Assembly (NCBI GenBank): GCA_949752745.1
Contig: OX457026.1
Coordinates: 75,084,742 to 75,148,741 of the forward strand
Source: Protula sp. h YS-2021
Taxonomy: Eukaryota; Annelida; Polychaeta; Sabellida; Serpulidae
DNA length: 64,000 bases
Direction of reading: 5' to 3'
Shown: positions 50,383 through 61,700 of the stretch, in pieces
How positions within the stretch are numbered: position 1 is the first letter of the stretch
Layout of the letters: each line of letters starts with the position of its first letter
Notes under the pieces: generated by a model
Seen by the model: only the letters and a program-made list of their open reading frames with translations
The model's database searches: none
What the model was told of the DNA's origin: nothing
Program-made: the position numbers and the translations under genes

Positions 50383-53300
50383 AATTTCCTGTTTAGATAG
50401 GCGTTTAGATACTGTCACTGTTTATTATTATTCCACTATTTCAAAACGTACAATTAAAATAAAAATTATAAAAATTTCTATTCTGGCTCACATTGGTAAA
50501 TTATTTTTAGGATGAAAAGGTAATGAAAGTAAAATATAAATTTTTTGTTACTTTTGTAACAGCACTGCATGGGGTATTGTATTTAGTATAAGTAATTTAT
50601 TTAGATATAATTACAACTAGAAATTTAAAGCAAACATATCCAGTAAAACGTTACACATGTGGGTTATGAATTTTAAAGCAGTGATAGAGCCATGATAAAA
50701 GCTAATTTCAAATGTTATTGCAATAATATGGATCTGCACGTATTAAAGTGTTGTTCTGTTCGTCAGAGATAACCTCTATAACGGAGTTATTTCTCATAAT
50801 ATCGCGACAGCGGTCATTTGAAGTGCTAATTACATTGAGAAAAAACAACATAGGTGTAACATCAGTTATCAGATTTTGCTAAACTTTCACATTAATTTTA
50901 TTTTTTTTAATTGCAGTATGCCAGTGTTATACACAGTGACAGTCGATAATAGGGCCACAAGTGAGACTGATTTATAGTGGACACATTTCAGTGGCATTCT
51001 TACTTATGAATCGAAACATTGTCGTATTTGCGAGATGGACCCATTTGCCAGTTGACTTATCCTTGGATTCCCTGCTAAATTAAGTAGTTTGCACTCTGTA
51101 AAGTCTAAAGTTAATATCACTTTGTTCCTTATAATTGCCAATGTACAAAGAAAATAAATAAACATTCCATGGGTATTTATGGGTACGTCCTTTCACATCT
51201 ATCAAAAACTTAAAGATCAGTAATAAATACGGGTTTTCTTTTAGAATGTTTTCATTAATAAGGAATAAGGTCATACATGAAGTCTAAATGAACACAGAAC
51301 ACATGCATTGTACTAAACAATAACCTATAAATTTGTTTGTATAGCTCTGGAATAAGCTGCAATATTGGATAGGTTGCAAGAGAATATTGTGCGAGGGTTC
51401 CTCTTTTTTCCATGAGGGATTAAAGTAAAAATTAATTTTAACGCGCACTGCCTGACAGTATCGGACCTATCTACCTCTACCTCGTAACAATTTTCAAAAT
51501 ATTTCAAGCAGGAAACTTGATTGCTCACACGTGTTACTTAATTTAGAAAAAAATAGGTTTGATCTGTTCTGTCTCTGTCAAGCTATCGAAATTCATTACT
51601 TATCTCGCATTGTGCATGTCATTTTTCATGCATTGTTACACACTGTAATTTACAATTAATTGTGATTAATTAATTCATTTCTGTTTATGTTTTATAGCAG
51701 TATTCATATAGCATCTGTCAAACTTCTTTTGAACTAATGTATCATTTTATTAATGCTCCTACAAAGGTGTAAAAGGCAAACTGGTAATCATTCAAATTAC
51801 CAGAGACAAATCTAAAAACCGTCAATGTAACTGTATTGTCGGTTTGTCAAATCTTAATAGATTTATAAATTTTGTTTTTGAATGTGGTATAAATGCAAAT
51901 GGCTTTTGAGGTATTGTAAAAAAGATAACACAATAGCCCGGAAGGTTAATATGTGTAGCTAAAAGCTGCTATTTGTAGGACAGACTCATGTGAACAACAA
52001 CAAAAGCAAAAGAGAAACATGACATTTGGCATTAAGAAAGATCTTTCACACCCCCTACCCCAGTTATCGCGCAGTTAGTGCCACACTTTCAACGAAACTG
52101 TATAAAATCATCAAAGTTTGCAAATATTGAACATGACATTTGTGGCAAACGGAACCTTTGGGAATTCTCGATGACAAACGTACAATATTCTCCAGCTCAA
52201 ATTAATCATAGCTAGAAAGATCGTAAAACAAATTGAAATCATGAATTTATTTGCATTTCTATTCAAAGGACAGCCCAGAAATAAGTGCTTTTATTTGCAA
52301 GATAGTTTCTTCTGATGAATCAATTTTTTAAATTTTCAAATGTTTTATGTTTTGTCCATACCGAGTTTTCGAATAAAAGCCCCCATCCATATAAAAGCCC
52401 TATATAAAAACTGCTTCCGAATAGTGCTCCCGCGGGAGCTCTATTTAGTTTGAAACGAATGCACCAGAATGGTGTTTCCTAATAGAGCCCGCCCTAAAAA
52501 ATATGAACTTGCTGGTACCTCATGTGTCAGGAGTAGATGCACCGACACAGCCCTTTATTGCTTGTATAGTGAGAAGGCTGTGACAGGGGAGGGGTTTAGA
52601 AAAAAGGGTCAGGGCTACCGATACCTGTCCTGGAGTAATGTCTTAAAGTAGATAAGGATTGTTTTTTTACTAGCTGTTATGACGACGGCTCGGCACCACT
52701 TAAACCCTATATAACGGATGATATTTTGCAATAACTCACTCCAGGCTACTGCATGTTGAAAAATAGCAAATATGTCGCAAAACGTGACTTTATTGAATAA
52801 AATAGTGTGTTTCATTAGCATAAAATGCTTATTTTAGTTATTTCGACTAAAGAGGTGTCTTTTTAAAAAATACCCCAGGGGCACTGTTCGGAAACTATTT
52901 TGGTTTTAATATGAAACTGAAAAATCCTCGAGTTTCCAAAACTCCCGGCAGTATTAGCTTCACGGTTACAGAACCACTGACAAAATCAAAATAACATTTG
53001 GTTTCCATTCAGTTTGGACTACTTGAAAGTCAACAACATGTTCAGTAGACATTGGCACGGATGCAGTTGTAAATTTTCCATGATGGTACACTACAAGGTA
53101 CCTTACCTACAGCAGTCACTGTTCCTGCAACATTTAACCTCCCAATAGAAGCAAATATTTCTTTCGCCATATTTCCCTAATAGTACTGGAGCAGGAACAC
53201 GGACAAACGATAGTGGCAAAAAAAGGAATTATAACTTCAGTCAACAATACCGACCAGTGGACCTACTACACACCTGTATAAGCAGCAGTCGAAGGTAACT

Positions 53301-56300
53301 ACGCCCAGTAAAACCACTTCGTTTTTTACATATATTCGGTTTACTGGCAGCATAGTAACGAAATGTATCGGTAAGGGCTGGAAGGTGATATAATGAAATC
53401 TTCAGGCACGTACAACACCACTGCCTTGGGATAAACCCTTGATAAACCAGCATAAAGGACACGTAATTAGCTTTATAATGTGTAATTTAGTCGAACTCAG
53501 GCATGCTTAGAGGATTTTGTTTTATTTTACACACCAGCACCTATGAACTGTACATATAACCACGCCTACCCAAATTAGCTTCGCCACATACCCCCCCCCC
53601 CCCAAAAAAAAGGCAACCGCTCTCATCAAATTAGATTATACACAAAGCAACAGCGAACTTAACTCTCAAATAATCCAAAGAACACCGATGTTTTTAAACT
53701 GTTACATGGATACGAATGTAATAGAAAAAGTTATTTGGTGCTGTGATTAATATAGTGTTATGCTACATGATGCAAGAATGCAATGAAGACACACATAACC
53801 AAAAACTGTTTTAATGTTGTAAAAAAAACCTTTTCAAATCCTCAGCGTATTGTTAGATCCTGTGACAGCCTGCTTATCAAAACTCCCATATTTCACAAGT
53901 TGCATTAATCTCAAAGAAAGAATGTCCTAAATTTTAGTGTATGATCTGAGTTTCCCTCAAAATAAAAGCAACCTTTTGTTAGTGTATTTTAATAGACCAA
54001 AGTACCCTTACCAATGAAAAGCTTGGTCATTTGCTAAAAATGTCAAATGGCAGCTTGATAACAAAACGAAGAGATGACGAGAAAGTTAGAATTTTACTAC
54101 CAGCTCAAATAAATACATCTAGGGCAACTACACAGTGATGAAGGCTTCGCAAGCTTGCTTAGGTGTTAAAGCACTTTGTAGATTTCTGCAATGGACGCTA
54201 CTTTTTTGCAATACCTCCAGTGTTTCATGTTGTCGATGACTCCATGTTTTCCATTCGGCTGGTCGGGAGAAATGTAATTTCTGATAGAATTCTTAAACTT
54301 TTTCTGTCCTACCGATAAACCAGGTCATGATTCGTATGATCCCGTACCAGATTCCAGTATGCCTAAAAGTTACTGCAAGGTACCGAATCAATGAGGAACG
54401 GTACGCTTGCAGTCTTTTTAGTAGCACTGCCGGGATTGCATGAGTTTATACCATACCATGGACCTACATGCCAGTATTGAATCGGTATACCTTGATTCCA
54501 GTGTACCGAATTCGAATCGATTTGGGACCATACATAACACAGGGTAGCAGCATTAAATCATATAGTGGTTGTGCGGTGCACTGGATATGCGTATTTGAAT
54601 CAAAATGCAGAAGTACTACAAAGGACTCCGGTGTTGTTGCGGTATTTGCTCATTTTACTCCTATTCGGTTCAATAACGGTATATTTGCAGTATATCTTTT
54701 TGACCATATTTTGCTGCGGTATCATACTGTAATTATATTCAAGCACTGTCATTAATCTTATGGTGAGACAAATTGCTCAATAGGCAATTTTTGTATGATA
54801 ACATGGTAGTTGTAAGCATTCTAAACTGTCAGTATTCTTCAGACAGCTTTGTTCTGTGTCTGTTACAAAATTTGTTTTTTATTGTGGTTTCTCACACTTA
54901 TTCGGTGAAAAAACATACAGGCAGCAGAATATAAACCCAAGACGCCCTTTCCTGTTCTCAGTTTCAAACGCAAAACTACTTTCTTGGCACAATTCCGTTA
55001 GCGCTTCCATAGGAATGGAAACTTTCCAGGCTTCTACTTGACTCCTAATGACATATTAGTGAGTATTGTGTCCTTTCAGTGTGCAAGAAAGACTTTGCTA
55101 AGTACAAACAATTATGGGTATTTAGTTTAACAAAAGAAAACTTTCTCCTGTAAATCGTACTGTGCATTAATGATTATTGCACCCTTGTATTGTAACAAAT
55201 ATTCAGTAAGCTCATTTTATCCTACTATTTTCAACTACATTCAGTTTGTTTACTTATGCGGGAAACAGGCATAATTCTTTCTTAAATAGGTGTTTTGCCT
55301 ATCACGCTAAGATAAAATCTTGTTAACTAACTAAGAAAAATACAAAAATCCACCCTGTTGTTTCGAGAATTCGCTCTGTCTTATCATACTTTTGCGCGTT
55401 TTGAATGAGGTAATGAAATTCCTTTCAAATTTTTTGGTGAGTTGGGCATGTTTACCTCCCTTTCATGTATCCATTATTATAATTATGCAAAGAGTGTAAA
55501 TATATGTATTCTGTGTTTAAAGTAAAATAAATCCGTCGTTAATTCGGCATATTCTCGGTTCGACATTTCCCTGTACTACACGGGGCGGGAAGCAAAATAT
55601 GATTTTGATTAGAGGCTGCCTCACCTAATGAGTTTATGCTTAATAATGGTGGGATGCATCGCAAAATTCTAAAATGTCGAAGGTAACCACGAAAGTAAGA
55701 AGGAATTTAGCCCTCCACGAACATGATTTTGTCATGTTCTAGTAGTGCATCAAAGGACAGGTAGCAACAATTTAAATAATGTCATATGCAGGCACACACA
55801 AAAAGGTGCATTTATCTGATTTTAAATACACTTGTTGTGTACTTCTTTAATTTGTCATTGTGTCAAAAGATAGGTCAATATCATAAAATCACCTAAAAGT
55901 GTTTTTATGACTCGGTTATCATGTTACACTTGCTGTAATGATGCCGTTGATATAAAAGAACTTAAAAGATATAATTGTTGCTGCACTATTACACTGATGA
56001 GTTGTCCAAATAACAGTAAATATCAGAACCTTGTATTTCTCAGCTCTATTAAACAACTAATCGTTCATTACTAAAGCAATACGGCAAGCGATTGTGTGTT
56101 TCTGTGAATATTTGTCAACACATATACATATGTTAATTGACCTGACATGTTTTCTTAAGCTATTTTACAGTTAACGTCATGCTGAAAGTTTTTCCGTTGT
56201 TTCTTTCTATGTAACTGAAGTTAGCAAATAAGTCTATCTGACATATGGCGTGAAATTCTGTCTGCCCAACAATAGTGTATTATCCATCTTAATATTTTGT

Positions 56301-59300
56301 TTTAGTGAATTTTTTGTTTTAATGAATGCTCTTAGTACGAGTTTTAGGAACAGTTTGTCTAAGCGTTAAAGACCCACATAAAAAGACAATTGTTAGTGTG
56401 TCCCTCCACAGGCTGAGGACGGGGGCGGTGTATACAGAACCACAACGCATCACAATAAGAGCGTTCATAGATATATTTTGTATAGATTTGGTACAAATGT
56501 CAGCTGCTATATCATGTTCACATAAAACGTAACATGAACGCAGTAGGAGCTGCTTTCTCCTATATACATGACTAGACTTCTGTCTACTCATGTTTTCATC
56601 CAACAAGTCTACAGTGTATATGCTTTTGGTATCATTACTGGAATTGCTTTTATTTGTTTTCTTTTATATGTCTCTAAGTTCCATTGGTGTCTTTTCACAA
56701 CAGCTGTATTCAATGTCTAGTACTGTGTCTCGCTCTAAACAAATTACACGAAAACGAGCGCTTAGCTTTTCAAGTCGAACTATTCAATCTTTCTCTCTCA
56801 TAGAATTTCGCATAAAGCAACTGGAAAAGACGCAAAAGAACATATAATGGTGGTATTTTCGCCTCTGCAAAATGTTTTCGATTTAGTGAAGCAAAGTGAA
56901 TATCGCTTATATTTACTGAATTGCCAGAAGTAATAATGGAACTGTTTGGGTCTTTATCAAGGGCAGCAAGTGACTGCTTAATTATGGGAAGATAAAGTGG
57001 TAAGCATATAAAGTGAAAGGCGTCAGCATATACTGTTTGTTTTTTTTCGGCAGGGAAGTGCTTTTCCTGTTTCCACGGTACATATTGCTCAATAATTAAT
57101 TATCTAATTCCTTACTAATTAGATTGTTCAGGTTGTTTATGCTTGTGCTTTAATTTTAATGTGTTGTACTCTGTGTTGGATTTTTACAGTCATAGTTGTC
57201 CGTGTATTTTTAAGACGCATTTTTGTTTGGCTGGGAAAAAATTTGAACTACCTTAAAGCCCAATTTGGCTTCGAAATAGGTACACAATTTGTCCAAAATT
57301 AGGTAAAAGGTGTAGGCTCCATATTTATTAATGTTGTGAAGCAATCTAGTATTAGTAAGTTGATTCACACAATGAGCATTCTGTGTCAGTGTCAATCCTC
57401 GTTTCCAAAATTGATCGCATCCTATTAACATTTTGTAAAAGGATAAGTGCTTGGTGTTTCAAAATATGGTGGGAGGTGTCATAAGATCGCTAATCTTGTT
57501 ATAAACTAGGACCACAGAACAGATAATGATTGGAAGAAGGCAAAAGGTCGTTTCGGGTCAAAACTGCTGTCGAACATGGAAAAAGAAGGTCATAAATCGC
57601 ACAGAAATTCTACCCGTAAATATTGTTGTACCTGCTCCGGCGGATATGATGTCACGTTGATGCCATTTTGTTTACTGGGTTGACTTTATTTCAACCGATC
57701 CTTTGCCCAGGTTTCCATGAGCTCCTAGGTTTCCAACATGCAGGATAGATTATTTAATATTAAAAAATTGTGGGGTGAATTAGAAAACTTAATAAATCTT
57801 CGCGATATTTGAGAAGCAGCTCGGCACATTGTCTAATCAATCTTCCCCACGCACAGATACTGTTACATTTCGTAGAATCTACAAAAAGTGGCGACTCATC
57901 ACACGACTGACGGCCCGCAAATACTTGTAGACAGAAAGCAATTATTGCCCATGGATAAAACGTAACCAAGTGAAACGATGGCAAAACTGAATTTCTACTA
58001 CAAATGAAAAGCACGATATTATTTTTTTTATCAGATAAGTAACAGTGAAACAGTTTTAATACGTATGGTTATCACCTCTTTTACGGTAAGTTAGATCCTA
58101 AAACAGAAAAAGATTGCATATTGATTTAAAAACAATCCCTTTTTATTGTTCTATTATTGATGGACTGTTTAGTTTTAGTTATCACAGGAAGCAGAACCGT
58201 GCACCCGTATTCAATAGCGTCGCTAAAACTCAAACTCACATCAAACTCAAAAGTTGAGCAAAATATGACCTTCACTCATCCAAGAAGTAAAATTTATACA
58301 AAAAATTCTAGACTCGAGCCAACTTGGAGCCAGCAAAGGGTGGTATAAAATTAAATAAAATAAATAGCTATAAATAGTTATTGGTCTTTCGTTTCATACC
58401 GTAACATGTCTAAAGTGCTTTATTTCACCAATTTTAAACTAAGCACACACATCTTTATCCAGCTGCTGACAGAAAGGATATAGCGCTTAGTGGAGTTTAG
58501 ACGCCAAAATGCTGAAATTCATATTTTGAGTAAATTCTCAAGTGACTCAAGTTTTAGATTCAGTCTGAATATGCGTCTGAGCTACATTACTGAATATTAC
58601 TGAATACAGTTGATGGAGCTGCATTTGAGATGTTCCGTTGACATAATTGCCTTAGTTTCTTTGTACATAGCAGGGCGGGGAACGCAGAAAGCCCTTGGAT
58701 CAGGCAAACTTATAATGTAACAATACGCAAAAATCATCTTTTCCTCCGCACAATATTAATATTTTGTGGTGAAACAATATTTTACAGTTGTCCGGTGAGA
58801 CGAATCGGACAAACACTCAGTTATGCGATGCAATTAAATGACATATGCCTCTTTGACATCACGACATATAATTAACCTGGTGTAAGCTGCCAGAACAAGT
58901 CGCTTTGCCGTGAACCGAAACAACCATATCCATGGACAGTGGAAGAAGGAGTAGGAGTAGCGGTAGTAGTTGTAGTAGAAATCGATTACGGTAATATGTT
59001 TTGTTAATTCATACACACTAGAAAATTGTCTTTGAATTAATATCTCTCTTACCATTTTAGCGTTTGACATTCTAAACTTGGGCGTCTTTCTTTTTTTTTT
59101 TTTATTTTAGTTTGACTTATCATGTGTGTCTGCCTTTTTTGCTAGAAATTTAATCTTAACTCTAAACGACCTTTGTCAACAAGCATCATGAAACTTTACC
59201 CTCGTCTTCAGTTGAAATTTGTTCTTCCAAGAGGAATCAATTTCAATTTTAACCATGTCAAACTCTTGAATATTTGAAATTCGATTGGACACCAATAAAA

Positions 59301-59370
59301 GGGGAGATAAAGAGCTCAAGTAGCCAGATTTTTCTAATTACTCAGACTCATATTGTTAAAAGTGCGAACA
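50383..59370. other. AT-rich non-coding sequence with minor features
   Basis: No supported gene. At 52370-52500 there are TATAAAAGCCC phrases, a perfect 14-bp palindrome GCTCCCGCGGGAGC (52426-52439) and AATAGAGCCCGCCC, suggesting a remnant of a small mobile element. At 53588-53601 a C-run is followed by an A-run. At 54345-54530 GGTACC and GTACCGAAT words cluster. Open frames (up to 95 codons) have no motifs. Confidence 0.45.
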
Positions 59371-59946
59371 CCGGTGTAATGAAACGTTTTGACCCCCAAA
59401 CAAATCGACCCCCCGGTCGATTTATTTTAAAACAAACAGACCCCCCGGTCCATTTGTTTTGGGAAAGCCCGCCATAACAAACAGACCTCCCCTATAATAA
59501 AATGATCCCCTCCAAATAATCATTTTTAAATATAAAATGGAAGTAAAAATGGTGCATATGGTTTTTAAATACTATTTTAAGCATTTTCTACCTCTTGATG
59601 TAGAAAATTATTATTTTGAGCCTTTGAAATGCCATTATTGAGCTTGGACAGATTTTTTTGGCGACTGTATGTTAGTGTAGTTGGAAGTATTTTCGTGTTT
59701 GAAAATGTAGATGTTAGTTGCTAAATAAATTGTTATTCATGGATATAGTTTTTATTTCAATTGAAGAAACTAACAAGGTGGCCATTTGTGGAAAGAAATA
59801 AAGAAATCAACAAAAAATAAGACGGTTAAAACATTTCAGGGGGGTCTGTTTGTTTTAAAACAAATCGACCGGGGGGTCTGTTTGTTTTAAAACAAATCGA
59901 CCGGGGATCGATTTATTTTGGGGGTCAAAACGTTTCCTTACACCGG
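59371..59946. mobile_element. 576-bp MITE-like element with compound terminal inverted repeats
   Basis: The left arm (about 59371-59467) and right arm (about 59838-59946) are inverse copies. They share GAAACGTTTTGACCCCC at the outer end, then units joining CAAACAGACCCCCCGGTC and GATTTGTTTTAAAACAAA. The right arm has one extra unit. The centre (59468-59837) is AT-rich and non-coding. ACACCGG occurs at both edges and could be a 7-bp target duplication or part of the arms. No transposase. Confidence 0.8.
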
Positions 59947-60129
59947 AACCTCGTAGCAGCCCAAACTCTATCCAAAACTGCCTGTTCTATTTCTCTGTGC
60001 ATTACAATGTGCCTTGTAAATGATTTGCACATTTTCGCTCCAGTCCATACAAGAACAGTTAGTTTTGCTGGTATCTATACATATTACCGATGCAGTCCAA
60101 TAAGGTGCACTCTATGAATGCCGTTTTAA

Positions 60130-60385
60130 CATTTAATGCTTATTTTTGATATCAAAATATAATTAAAGATATCAATAAAACAATGTAGATCTCGTCAGTT
60201 TATATTTTGCTATCAATAATTGAATTTCAGATGAAAAAAAAAATTTTCAGATCGAACAGTCAGTTTTACAAACTTAAAAATCTTAAGAGAGACACACATT
60301 TATAGAACATTATAACGAATCGTCAATTAAATTTTGGAAATGAAAAACTGAATTATTGATCTCAATAATAATTTTTGAGCTCAAG
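60130..60385. repeat. degenerate GATATC-type array, left block
   Basis: Phrases TTGATATCAAAATA, AAAGATATCAATAAA, CTATCAATAATTGAATTTC and TTGATCTCAATAA recur with drift and are largely self-complementary. The second block lies at 61490-61700, on the other side of the recombinase fragment. Confidence 0.55.
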
Positions 60386-60544
60386 AATTGCTTCTTTTTT
60401 GTACAATAAAAAATTTAAAGAAAGATCCTGTATACAAGGACCATTCATTATTTTTAAGATTACAAGATTACAAGCTGCTCTAAAAACATTAGTCCCCACC
60501 TCCTCTATCTGTCCAGTATTTCGCTGTCCAACAGCTCTGTGTAA

Positions 60545-60916
60545 ATAACGTTTCATTCATTTAAACAAAAGAAAACCGATTACCCATTCAGGCTAGATGT
60601 TCATGAGTCCTCCGATTTGCCAGTCGTATCCACTCTAAGAACCTACCTCAATCTGAGAGGGCCCGCCTCCGGTCCCCTCTTTTTGTTTAAAGCAAAGGCT
60701 ATTCCTCGTAGTCTCTTTTCGACGTGTTTAAAACAACGCCTCACGTCTACCAACCTGTCTCATCTCCCCTACAATACGCACAGATATTGCATTGGTGCGG
60801 CCACAAATGCAGTAGCAAAAGGGCTCAGTGTCGAACAGGTCAAAGCAATGGGTAGGTGCCAATCAACCCTGGCCTTCCAGAAATATGTACGAATCCAAGG
60901 TGTATATATGCCGTAA
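60545..60916 (+). pseudogene. tyrosine recombinase C-terminal fragment
   Basis: An open frame of about 123 codons with no upstream start; an in-frame TAA precedes it. TYLNLRGPASGPLFLFK, a PRSLFSTCLKQRLT segment, IGAATNAVAKGLS and AFQKYVRI align in order with the C-terminal half of the intact recombinase at 15632-16540. Two positions are damaged: the HxxR segment reads THRYC, so the Arg is Cys, and GRW reads GRC. The tyrosine is kept. The N-terminal half with the first catalytic Arg is absent. It is clearly diverged from the intact gene, so it comes from another YR element family (DIRS, Ngaro or Crypton type). Inactive. Confidence 0.8.
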
Positions 60917-61489
60917 TGAGCAATCTTGAAAATGCCTTTTCATTTTGCAAGTCTTACCTTGAATACCGTGTGTGTGAATCAGATGCTTTTACCGTTTGAA
61001 AGTGCTAGGGATAGTACTCAGAAAATGAGGGTGTTGCTGGAGTAGCTTCACCGTATCTCTCGGGTTCGTGTGTTTCATCGTGTTGCATAGTGTGTGAATT
61101 TAAGAGCTACATATTTTCGTTGTGTGACGGTTACAACGGGTGTGTTACGGGAGTAGCCTGCTGGTTTCACCAATCCAACCCTTGTGCATTTTTCACAGGT
61201 ATTTTCATGGCTTGTTCGTTGGGTGGCGTTAGCTGTCACCAGCTTGTGGCGTTATACCACCCCCGATATGGTATTTTTCCGAACTTTTGCATATTATTAT
61301 GTAATGTTAGCGTAGGAACGGCAGTTTCGTCAAGCAATGTTAAATATGTAGCTGAATTTGGTAGTTTGTTGTAAAGCGATGTCAAATAAATCATTTATTC
61401 GTAATAAAATGCGTGAAGAATTTGTTCTCGACAATAACCGCAATTTGACGTTATAATGTTTTTCCGGGCTCAAACTGGACACAAAAATG
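60917..61489. other. sequence 3' of the recombinase fragment
   Basis: No gene recognised. It may be the 3' remnant of the element that supplied the fragment; no repeat of it was found within the window. Confidence 0.35.
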
Positions 61490-61700
61490 AGATTTTCTAT
61501 CAAGAATTGAATTTTGGATCTCTAAAAATTTTGATCATTGAAACTTTTTGACATCAATAAATATTTCTTGATATCTATAAATATTTACTGATATCAAGAA
61601 CTATTTTTTGAGATCAAGAATACATTTAAAGATATCAAAAATACAATAACAGATAGCAAAAATTAATTCTTGATATCAGTAATTGCTTAATAAATGTAAA
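61490..61700. repeat. degenerate GATATC-type array, right block
   Basis: TTCTTGATATCTATAAAT, ACTGATATCAAGAACT, AAAGATATCAAAAAT and CTTGATATCAGTAATT recur at about 25-base spacing with drift. Short self-complementary units centred on GATATC. Confidence 0.65.
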
